This document shows positions 50,757 through 60,740 of a stretch of 64,000 nucleotides of DNA, piece by piece. The position numbers and the translations under genes were made by a program. The DNA is from Xylocopa sonorina (Eukaryota > Arthropoda > Insecta > Hymenoptera > Apidae), in contig NC_135199.1 of assembly GCF_050948175.1 (NCBI RefSeq), positions 11,908,501 through 11,972,500 of the forward strand, given 5' to 3'. How positions within the stretch are numbered: position 1 is the stretch's first letter; each line of letters opens with the position of its first letter. The notes under the pieces were generated by a model, which searched no databases, was not told where the DNA came from, and saw only the letters and a list, made by a program, of their open reading frames with translations.

Positions 50757-52116
50757 CATTATAATTTTCTTACTAGGCCGCGAAAAAATGTTAACAGCCG
50801 CGCGCTACGGGGCTCGCCGGTGTCTTTCTCGAAGGGAAACCCTAAATTTTCTACGGAACGGGATTAGCTCGGCCAATCAGACGTGAACATTGGAAGGGCG
50901 GGGTTAATTAAAATCTTCTTCGAGGCAGCCGACTATCGGGCAACGCGCTGGCCCCGGCTATGCCGCGAGAGATGTAAGAATAGAACATTAAGAGGTTTCC
51001 CTGCCGATGGTATTTCCGAGCAGCCGGCCGGATTAACGAACGCGAGAGGACGACGTTCTACGAGGAAACACGCTGTTACGCCTAACCCTATTTATATGGT
51101 AATTCATTCCATATCGCAGGTACGAGGACCGCCGGAAGTAACGATAATTTCGATGGTTGAATCGATGAACTTTCCCGTTTCTACCCGTACGAACGTTCCG
51201 TTGCCGATCTCTCGGAATTTATACGGAGAATACAAGATGTCGGAATTATGGAGGACAGCGAGGTGTATCATAGCCCGAAATCGTTGAGAAATTTCTTGCG
51301 ATACGGATCGAGATAAGCGAATTTAACGAAAAATATATCCGCAGATGGTTGAGAAAATTAATGCGAACGTTTACAGTCCAGATACGTATCGAAGGTTTAC
51401 AGTTGTTCGAGACGAGGTGAGAATCGAAGGGATATCTCTTTAACGGAATGCGAATAATAAATCGATCGTGGAAGACGTTCGAAGACGCTTGTTCGAGAAT
51501 GGACACGGAACATTTTCGGATTTCGCGGTGGATAGATTCGTGCGAGGGGGGCGAACGGGGGAGGGGAAGGGGCCTAAACGACCGCGGGGCGAATGAATTT
51601 ACATACCGTTTGTTATTCAAATGCCGCGATTCACTCTTCTGACTCTCAATGAGGGAAACGCGCAAGTATCGCAACAGGGCGATGACGTATCCGTTTAATA
51701 AATTATCGTTCTTCATAGGAGGTGCCCGATTGCCTTTCTAAACACGCGCTTGATATACGAGTAAGACGATCGACGCATGCGAATACCTTATCGAGTCGTC
51801 CGTCCGATTTGCTCTTCACTTTTCAAATATTAATTCCATGAAAGCCGACGGAAAAATCAGCCGGACAGAAAACACGAAGGAATTCGTCAAGGACTCGGCG
51901 TGGGTCGTCTCGGTGAAATGAAATTCGCACCAGCGGAGAATCGATAATTGATTAAATCATGCGTATGAAGACGTCGTCCACCGTCGCGAATCGATGAAAA
52001 CCACATATTTCTATAGAATCATATTTCATGAACGGTGTATCCATCGTTTAAACGTACGCCCCGTACGCGTGTTCCTGTCACGTCATATTAAGCGCCCGTA
52101 GCACGTAACGAAATAC

Positions 52117-52129
52117 ATATATATATATA
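52117..52129 (+). repeat. (AT)n run
   Basis: Short alternating AT repeat in an AT-richer stretch. Confidence 0.9.
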
Positions 52130-52467
52130 CATATTCCTGCATTACTTATCGACAAGCCTCGAATTTGCAAATTATCGATAACGTCAAGCGTGTCATCGGA
52201 GCTGTGGAGGTATTCGCGTACGCCTTCGAGGGCTAGGGAAAAACGCGAACGGGGGACGGGTGGTGGCGGTGGTTCTGGTACGCGCATCGAGTCTGTGGTT
52301 AAGGGTTGCTGGTCAGCGCGTCGATACAAGACCGTCTTAAGTGGATCTATAAATTCACCGGGGCCGAACATCGAGCCTATATTTACTCTATTATGCAGGC
52401 TCGTTTTTATAAGCCGTTTACGCGTTTAACAGCAAATAATCGTTTAGATGCCGCGCCATGATACGGG

Positions 52468-52477
52468 CCATAAATCA
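52468..52477 (-). promoter_or_regulatory. Extended posterior-class Exd-Hox site TGATTTATGG
   Basis: Plus-strand CCATAAATCA. It is the second copy of the extended site, with GGCC directly following on the minus strand as at 27952. Confidence 0.4.
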
Positions 52478-52715
52478 TCTGGCAGCATGGCGTTCGGGTA
52501 GTGTGTTGCGATGGGCGCGCGGGACACGCGCAGGTCAGTACCGCCTTCGTTTTGCGCGGGCCACTGGAGATGGCAGCACGGAAACAGCCGGCGGCCAACA
52601 GTTCGCGGTTCGAATCCTCACGAATCACACGGCACGCCATCTCTGGTGCTTTTCCGGAACACGCGTTTCCTCGCGGTTCCTGCCCAATTCGATAGGTGGC
52701 CCAGCGCCCAGTGGC

Positions 52716-52725
52716 GGGAATTCCC
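52716..52725. promoter_or_regulatory. Rel/NF-kappaB-type site GGGAATTCCC
   Basis: A perfect palindromic match to the kappaB consensus GGGRNNYYCC used by Dorsal/Dif/Relish proteins. It stands alone; no second site was noticed nearby. Confidence 0.35.
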
Positions 52726-53037
52726 CCGGCGACGGAAAACCTCGGGAAACATCGGGGGCACGTGTGCCGTTTAAAAGGTGTTCACGGCGATCGTTTCGAG
52801 ACGTCCGGATAAAATGTCCGGGAACACCGTCGACTCGATTTGCATAATGGACGCGGCAGCGACGAAATCACGATTATAGGGAAAAAATGGTTAATGTAAC
52901 ACGATCGTTCGCCGATAACCGGTTTTTTTACCGGATCGCGTCGTGATCAAAATATGTATACGTATTTATATGGGCACAGTGTATCCTATCGGGGCTCTTT
53001 CAAGCAATTATCTTGGATCGTTGTCACTTAATCCGAT

Positions 53038-53087
53038 ACCGGTGCCTCAATATTCATGTATGCAAATAACCGCTCGCACCGGTGCCG
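53038..53087. promoter_or_regulatory. POU octamer between two ACCGGTGCC repeats
   Basis: ACCGGTGCC occurs at 53038-53046 and again at 53079-53087 (the second within the palindrome GCACCGGTGC), with an exact ATGCAAAT octamer between them at 53060-53067. Confidence 0.35.
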
Positions 53088-53548
53088 CCCGCAGCGACAT
53101 TCGTTATTTACACCGAATATCGGACAAATTGTGCATACATTTTGTAGAAAATGCTAATTAACGTTACGCTCGGCGGGTCTACGCGAAGGAGAGCCCGCGC
53201 GACGCGATCGTAGCGCGGTCTCGCGAACGCTTCCCCGTGCCGATTTCGCAATTCTCGCCTCTGAAACTTTCCAGCTGCTCGCCTACCTAAGCCGGCACAA
53301 CTTCGCCGTATAACGTATCTGGCTACACGACGCTCGACCGTATCGCACAATTCCCTTTACCCCCATAAAAAGACATCGGAACGTATTCGTGAGAATCTCG
53401 CGGCGCGCTGTAAATCATTGGTGTCCGCGCTGGTGGAACGTCCCATATAGCGGTGTAGTCGTGCGTAGAAAGCTTGACGAAATACGAAATGCGAAAAGCG
53501 TGATCATTCCTGTTCGTCGCGTACCTACATAGTAGATGTTGGCCCACT

Positions 53549-53801
53549 GCGGGCGGTCCTGCCGCCTTTTCCGATCCAGTGTCCACTCGCCTACCGATTA
53601 TACGCACGCACACCCTCCTCCTCCCGCCCCGTTAACTACTGTTTCTTCGTTATGAACATTACCGCGAGCACGTTTTTCTGCGCCGCGATCCAGAGGCGGT
53701 TTTTCAACAACTCCCCAGAGTCTCCTTGTTAGGGGAACGTCCACGAGCCATATAGATAGGCCAGCGAGCACAGTCCGCGGGCGGTCCTGTCGCCTTCTCG
53801 A
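53549..53801 (+). repeat. Direct repeat of a 25-base GC-rich element
   Basis: The element GCGGGCGGTCCTG(C/T)CGCCTT at 53549 recurs at 53777, each followed by a C/T-rich TCCGA or CTCGA. The copies differ at about two positions plus one base of length and lie 228 bases apart. Confidence 0.7.
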
Positions 53802-54659
53802 CGATCGTATTTGTCCGTCGAATGGCGCGTGGCGCTGCTTATCAATCAGCTCGAGAGCGACCTACTGTTCGTTTGCGCGTTGATACGCGAGTCGCTTCCC
53901 GGCAATACCAATCAGGCCAGGCGGTCGCGACGGCGAATCGTTCGTGACCGTGTACACGATCGTTCGGGTGGTCTATCGAACCGAATCGTCGAGGTGTTAA
54001 AGTATATTATTAGAGATCGGCTCTCGAATATAGCGAACGCGCGTGAAGGCACGCCGGTTCCGCGCGTCAAGGAGCCTCTGGTACCTTTCCTTCAACCAGT
54101 GCACGAAATGTCGGCTATCGATTGAATAACGATTAGACGGCCGGCCGCGCGTCGAATAACTTGTCCCGCATCGAAACGATCAATTAAACCGCTGACCAAT
54201 TTTTGATCGTATCTCGAACGGACACGGTGTTCCCTTTTAATATGCCGTCCATTAAATCACCATCCCATCCTGCGACGCGATCCCCATTTCTTTTTTTTCG
54301 TTCTTCCTTCAGAGGTACAGAAAAGAGGGGTAGCGGCGGGCCGAGGGGGAGGGAAATTGAGATTTTTGCGAATCAAAATGTGAATTAATTTCGATACGTT
54401 GTACCTGCGCGCCGCGCCACGTATCGAAAGATCACTGGCAGCCTTATCCCTGGCGTAAACGCTACGGGCAATCTAGCGGGCAGCACGATCGGTTGACTAT
54501 AAAATGAGATGATAAATGATAGGCTGTGGCCCGAGTATACGAGTCAGGTTCGACAGGTAGTAATACTCCTCGTGGATGCAGTAACTCATAAGCGCCGAGG
54601 CGGGAGGAAATTGTGACGTGGCGACAAAAAAGGATTGCACGAATGCGAAGAAGCGAATG

Positions 54660-54675
54660 CGGCGGCGGCGGCGGC
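54660..54675 (+). repeat. GGC trinucleotide run
   Basis: About five units inside a purine-rich stretch. Confidence 0.9.
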
Positions 54676-55477
54676 AGAGGGGTGGATGGGAAGTAGAGAA
54701 GAACGAGGCGAGGGCGAAGAAGAGGGAAGAGGGGCGACGACGACCAATTAGCCCATATAACCGTTTTTACAAACACAACGATAAACGTAACGCGGAGCGA
54801 GCGAGATTTAATCGCGCCACAAACCGGGATGCCGGTTCGTGTCCGTTTTCTCACGCATCATGAACTTCCACCAAAACTGTACGCAGCGAGAGGTCGACAC
54901 ACCGCTTACGGAAGAGCGCGATAAACCCGGGGAATAATCTTAATTAGTGGTTGAAAACACGTTAGGCCATCGCCACTGCGCGAACGACGCCGATCGCGAG
55001 TACGCGAATTAATTTACCTCTCATTTACGCTGTTCCTGTTTACATCGTATCGTGGCTGCGCACGGCGTAAACGATGAACGCCGCGGAAACCTCGAGAAGC
55101 GGTAAGAACGATCAAGTAGTGCCCGCTTCGCGCGATTATTCGTACCACGGCGAGAAACACGATGCTGATGGACACTCTCCGACACCTTCCGCCATTTTTT
55201 CTCGTTTTTTTGCAATAAAAACGAGCACTGTTCAGGAGGGGGAAAAAAGCATTCGTGTTCGCCACGAGTCGGCGAAACGGTTGCTATCTAAAATCTGGCA
55301 CGAAGAATCATTGAGAAATGGCTACAATTTCCCGCACGAGTTCTCCGCTTCGGTTCCCCACTCGTGACACGCAGCGACGACATGCAGACAGCTCGGGTTT
55401 GCACGTACGGAATCGAATATTAACCCTTTCCGAGTTCTTCACGCGACATTTCCGTTCGCCAGAAAAAGATAGCCGGC

Positions 55478-55520
55478 TAATGACGGACTTTTGAATTGCA
55501 AATTCAAAAGTCGGTCATTA
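55478..55520. repeat. Near-perfect hairpin, 20-bp arms, 3-base loop
   Basis: The left arm (55478-55497) and right arm (55501-55520) are complementary at 19 of 20 positions, with the single mismatch at the eighth base pair from the outer end. The loop is GCA at 55498-55500. The arms start TAATGAC on the left and end GTCATTA on the right. No flanking target-site duplication is obvious. Confidence 0.9.
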
Positions 55521-56519
55521 TCAACAAATTTTAATAATCGACTGTCTCTTTAATTCGCATTGATATCGGCGCTATGTTAATCTCTGAATTACGGACGAAT
55601 ATCTAGAATCCCTAATCTTCATGAATACATCTGCATAAAATTTCGCTTATATAATAGTCAATAAATAGTCGCGCGAGCTATCACTTTTAAACTTGCTATC
55701 TTAAAAATTGTAGTTCGGGAAAGGCTAGCCGAGGCGGAGAAGCGTTGAATTTTTCCGCGAGCAGTAATCGGCAGGAAACGCGGGGCGTCGCGCGGCGCGA
55801 GAAGTTGAACCGGTTTGTCAGTTCCGCGCGAGGTTGGTACGCCTGGTGGCGGAGGCTCGCGAGAGCGCCACGCAGCGGTTTCGCGCGATCGCGGTGCGCG
55901 CAACCGATCGCCGGCCAGATAAACGTGACACCGGTGTATACCTCTTGCACCGTGTGCCGTTCCTTTAACCACCATCGGGACCACGAAGCGCGGATTCTGT
56001 TGCTGAACGTTTCGCGCGTCTCCTCTAGATCCGCATCATCGCACCGGCCGGCGGCCTTATCGCGCGTTCGGCATCGAAAAATCGCGGCCCGACAACCACC
56101 TTATCGGGCACCACCTCGCGAGTGATCTCTCGCCACTGTTATTGAAAAATCTGTTCCCGATGTAGCACCCGATCGAGGGACCGATCGCTGGTCAAGCTTC
56201 CGTCTCGCGTTCTACGAAACTTCTGCCCGTGAAGCAAGCACACTTTCCACGGTGACGTGTCCACCGCCGACTCGAAGGTGAGATTTCGCTTAGCGGGTTC
56301 CTAAATTCCCCTCGCGCAGCTTCTAGAAAGTACCCGGCTATTAGCGCCGGTCAGTCCCACGACTTTCGTAGCGGCCGTCGGGTCGCGCGCGTGTGAGACC
56401 CGCGGCAATAACGATTGTGACGCGATCGGGAAGATAACGCGATTCCGGCAAAGGCGCGAGCGGTGTAGAGCGAAACCGGCGAGAAGTGGAAATTGTTTTT
56501 AATGTTTCCGCGAGTGGTG

Positions 56520-56537
56520 CCGAGATTTGCATCTCGG
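56520..56537. promoter_or_regulatory. POU octamer inside a perfect dyad
   Basis: CCGAGAT, TTGC, ATCTCGG: 7-base arms around a 4-base spacer, containing an exact ATTTGCAT at 56525-56532. Confidence 0.35.
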
Positions 56538-57433
56538 CTGCGTGCCGTTGCTTATCCGGCGGCCATCGCCGGGAATTCTCGCCGCTGGGAGCGGGGAATT
56601 TCTCTAATTTCGAGAGAGCTCTACGCTGGGAACAGAGGAACGCGCGCGGAGGGCTCGCGAAGCGGTGGACGTCGTGAAAGAATAGGGGACGAGGACGAGG
56701 GGACCGGGAGAAGGGTAGACGAAGACGCATGACTTATACGCCTATTTCAGTTAATAATCCCGTTACGCCCGGTTCAGCCTTGCCTCACGGCGCATAATGG
56801 ACGCGGCAGGAACCGAACCTGGCCCGACCGAAGCCTCGCGTCGAGGGCGTAAAAGGGGAGAACTGAAAGGCCGCCTCGTCATCCGTCAACTGTCAGACGT
56901 CTGACCAATCCTGCACAGCGTAACCAAGAATCGAGCAGCCACCCACGGGGCCCCGAGGGCAAACTGCGTCTAGCCTCCCACCTACCCTTCCTTTTGTCCC
57001 CCTTCGCCGTGCCTTCGCAGTCCTCGCTGACCAGGATGCTATTTCTCATAGAGAAAGATTGCAATTATAGATGAATTTTGTACCCGAGATTAACCCCACC
57101 TTTGGCGGTTCCTACAGACTCCCGCGTCGGATACACCCCTCCTCGCTGGGAATTAATTGGTTGCTGGAAGCTAGTCGTCGATAGCATAAATAACGTAATC
57201 TCGTTGCACGCCTTGTGCGTATCGAGCGCGTATGGCGCAGGAAACGCGGAAGATGAAAATAAGAGCACCGAGGTAGAGTCGGTCGAGTGGTACGCCGAGG
57301 GTACCTAACTGTTCGATGGCCTTGAGCGAGCGATTCATTTTTATCCAAGTATCGCTTGGCATATGCGTGTCTAATGGTAACACGGAACATTATTTGTACC
57401 AAAGGAGACACAGATGCTGGGACGAACTCTTTT

Positions 57434-57461
57434 TACCCATCGAAACAGTAGATGATGGGTA
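57434..57461. repeat. Short hairpin, 8-bp arms
   Basis: TACCCATC (57434-57441) and GATGGGTA (57454-57461) are perfectly complementary around a 12-base loop. Confidence 0.7.
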
Positions 57462-59715
57462 TAATTCTATCGATGAACCATAGTCGAACTCATCTAACAA
57501 AAGATGAAGAGGAAATGAAAAAATTCGAACTGATTTACGGTTTCGGTGACGATACCAAAAATCAAGGTCAAGAAGCGCGTCCGCGCGGCTCGTGGCCGTA
57601 GCTCGGCTGGCTCGATGCCTGACGGATAGAAATGGCGGCTCGCGTTGGCACGATAGAAACGCGTAATGCCTGATATATCCGCGGCGGGACCGTCGGGCAC
57701 GATTTTAACTAGGAAAAATCCACGCTCGCGGGCATTCCACGGCTCCCTTACGAGGGCCGTGTCTCGTCGAATTCTCGCGATCTATTTCGAGATAAGTATG
57801 CCGGACGTTCGCCGAGGCGTGTATACCAAGGCCCCCCAGCCGGAATGTCCGTTTCCATCGTCTCGACGAGCCTGCCCCCACTGACAGAACAAATTGTAAC
57901 CAACTTTTTTCAGCCCCATTGTCTGAACCGTGAAATCTTCCGTCTTTCGAGTTCCCATCCGAGGAACTCCTCCTACCCGACGCGTATCGCTACGGTTCTC
58001 TTTTGATCGTGCACTCGAGTTTCTTACGCCCAACCTGTCGGGAAAACACCGCGAAAAATCAATCGAAATGAAATGGAAGCCAGCTCTCGCGATGGCAGTA
58101 CCTCGTACATCGTCTCGGTCACGTGTATCTCGTCGATGACCAAAACCACGAAGCCTCGACGTCGATTCCGAGCACCCGTATCCGGTTCCATCCGTGAAAG
58201 GTTCACCCCTGTCCACCGAGAGGCACCGAGGACGCAGGCGAACGTCGTAGAACGAGCAGACACCGCACTGGTAGAGGCATAGAGAAAGAGCCGATCGCGG
58301 TGAGGTAACGGATCGAGACGCGCAGAAACACTGGCAGGATTATGAAGTGCGATGTTGATACGATGGCAGGCAGCGCCGGCGAAGGAGGAAGGAGCGCGAG
58401 GGCGCGCGCGGGAAACCGCACACCGACGCACCCACACCGTCCGGCGGATACACCAGAACGGGCACACCTATGCCGCCGGAGCGCGCCCACTTGCTTTTCA
58501 GACGGAATCTCGGGGGAAAAAAGTGCTGCGGAGCCGATTATGCAAGCATACTGGTACCCCTATCGGACGATTGGTGCACGTGCCGATAACGGGAGAGATC
58601 GGCGAGACCAAGGAGGAGGACGCGACAGGACGATGGCGGTTCTCCACAGAGATAAACTTTCTTGCATCTGGGCCTGTCTGGCCACGCTGCTCCACCTTAT
58701 AATTGACCCTCATCCAGTCGCTACTGCACCAGGTACTACGAATATTTATCGCGTCGCTCTTTTATTACGCTTCGATGGAGCATTGTAATCGCGCGATTTT
58801 TCGTTTCATCCAATTTCATCCGAACAAATATTACACGCGTCTACAGGTGTGTATTATCTCCCAGTTACACTTGCGAAAGTACGTCTTATCGCCTGGTTTT
58901 ACTGTCTAAAACTACAAATTTTTCCTCCAGTTGCGATAATAAATTGTTACGATGTCTTGTACTGTTTATAATACTTCGCGATAGTACAACGTTATATATA
59001 ACTTCGAGGCTCTATTTTCTTCGTTTTAGTTCACCGTACTTTGTCGCACTTATCGCACTTATTAACTTGAATTCGCCATTATTTACGACGTATTAAGGCG
59101 AGCGAAACGTCAAAGGAAAAACAGGTCGTACTAGTTCGGTGCTGGCGTTTTTCGCGTGACGCGCGACTTGCGCGACAAAATTGAGATGGCACGTCCCGAG
59201 TGGCACGTACGAAGGGTAATCCTGCGAGTAATTATTAGCCTCGAGGAATCGATGCACCTGTGCACCCATAAACTGGACGATGACAGTGCTGGACGCGAAC
59301 GATGAACAGATTCTTTGTTCAAAATTAGGTCTGTTCAAAGTTACTGATGGGTGCTGGTTATTGTTTCGTTTAACGACCGCGGTATTGTATCTCCGCCAAG
59401 CTTGTAGACCCATAATTTTTGCCCCCCGTATTTTACGTTATATAATATATGATTTAGGAAGCGGATTTGGGCGGCCAACTGATTTTGGACAAAAGCTGGC
59501 GAACAATAGAGAAAACAATGATTTGTTCAATTGCTTTAAACTATGGGATTACAAAAATTCATATGATCGTTTATACATGTCGCATTTTAACTCATCGTAC
59601 ACCAATATTATTTACAATCTATTTTATATCCCCCGTTATCAGGTTTTATAATAATTTCGACCGCATTCTTCATCACAGCACCGTATCGGAATAAAGTAGC
59701 AAGAATGAAAAACAC

Positions 59716-59729
59716 AAAAAAAAAAAAAA
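59716..59729 (+). repeat. A14 homopolymer
   Basis: Lies at the end of an AT-rich stretch (about 59380-59720). The A-run could be a retroposon tail, but no retroposon body is recognisable. Confidence 0.9.
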
Positions 59730-60068
59730 CAGAGAAGGAACAGAGGCAGAAAAGGTCCGATTTCGAAGGCAGATCTCACGATTTCCGTCGACTATCGCAC
59801 CCTTATAGTTTCTCCGCGCGGCGGAACCGAAAAGGTTTCGAGGAGTCTTTCCGGCAGCCGGCTATTACCGTTCGCCAGCGTTTCTCGATTTCAGAACGGT
59901 CGCGGTGGCGGCCCTCGCCTACTTGGATCCGTAATTACGAACGGGGAAAGCTTTTAGCCTAGGACGAAACCGGGAGCGACGCTGTTACCCCTGCGGTCTG
60001 GTGTTAAAGGAACGCCGGCTAATACGCGGGGATACGGACGCGGGCGTAATGTATTGCCCCGGGAACGA

Positions 60069-60088
60069 GCGTGTTACAATGGTAACAC
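60069..60088. promoter_or_regulatory. RFX/X-box-like dyad
   Basis: CGTGTTAC, AATG, GTAACACG is a perfect dyad. Its core GTTACAATGGTAAC fits the X-box pattern RYYNYY-AT-RRNRAC at all but one position. Confidence 0.3.
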
Positions 60089-60519
60089 GTACCGAGGAGC
60101 CGCGTGATATAGTACGCGATGACGTGGACTTGGACGCGTACGCGTCGATCTTCGCTCTAGATAGCATTCAAATTTTCCGCGCGTCGCGAGCCGCCTTCCG
60201 CGACGCGACCACCGGATGGACCGCGACGCCATTGCTCGAGAAAACGAGTTGCGCAACCGTTTAACGCGTACCGACACCACGAACGTTTTCCACGCCGGTT
60301 TAACGCTACAACCGCCGATTTTGAATATGTATGCGTTTACTGGCCAATCGTATATATGGCACAGGTGATCGCAATTGCGAAGACCGATGCGTGAACTCTT
60401 TATGCGCGATGTATGATTCATTACACGCAACAATTACTGTCGGTGTAGCCGGAGAGACGAGCAAGCTGAAAGTAATAAAGGTAAACATCAACGCGTTGAA
60501 AAGCGCTATTACGATCGAG

Positions 60520-60740
60520 CGAAAGTTATTAATTAATTGATGGAAGAAGAAGCAAGCGGCTGTTCTTATTAAGCTTCGGCGAGAAGAACATTAATAGCGA
60601 TTAGAGATAAGATACAACTGTCCGGGGCACTTTGCGACGCGTTAAAATCCTCTATAGTGTAAGAACTATGCCGTTATAAGGAGTAATTGATTGCCGCGCA
60701 TATATTAAACGGATAATCAATCGATTAATATGTAAACGTG
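60520..60740. promoter_or_regulatory. Dense homeodomain-site cluster
   Basis: Multiple TAAT cores (TTAATTAATTGATGG, ACATTAATAGCGATTAG, GTAATTGATTG), a near-palindromic TAATCAATCGATTAAT at 60714-60729, and a GATA-type AGATAAGATA near 60606. This suggests an enhancer-like element. Confidence 0.3.

Larger units (their letters stand above)
38760..51000. other. Upstream non-coding region, block 4
   Basis: No supported gene. Contents: POU octamers (39451, 40244, 40261 and 46239), a CT tract (40335-40355), a ratchet-point-like splice motif (41368), a GC palindrome flanked by TTAATTA (41413-41431), GA tract (43263-43300), a perfect heat-shock-element-like palindrome (43981-44006), a GA-rich stretch (about 44360-44600), a diverged repeat pair (46948/47433), a CT tract (49409-49433), an alternating CG run (49579-49595) and an 18-bp palindrome (50739-50756). 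Confidence 0.65.

Noticed and set aside
52605..52625. tRNA-like T-loop GGTTCGAATCC
   Set aside because: Only three of five T-stem pairs form, and no acceptor partner or anticodon arm is found at the right distance.
59093..59700. Possible transposase remnant in AT-rich DNA
   Set aside because: No catalytic motif, terminal inverted repeat or target-site duplication can be seen in any frame.
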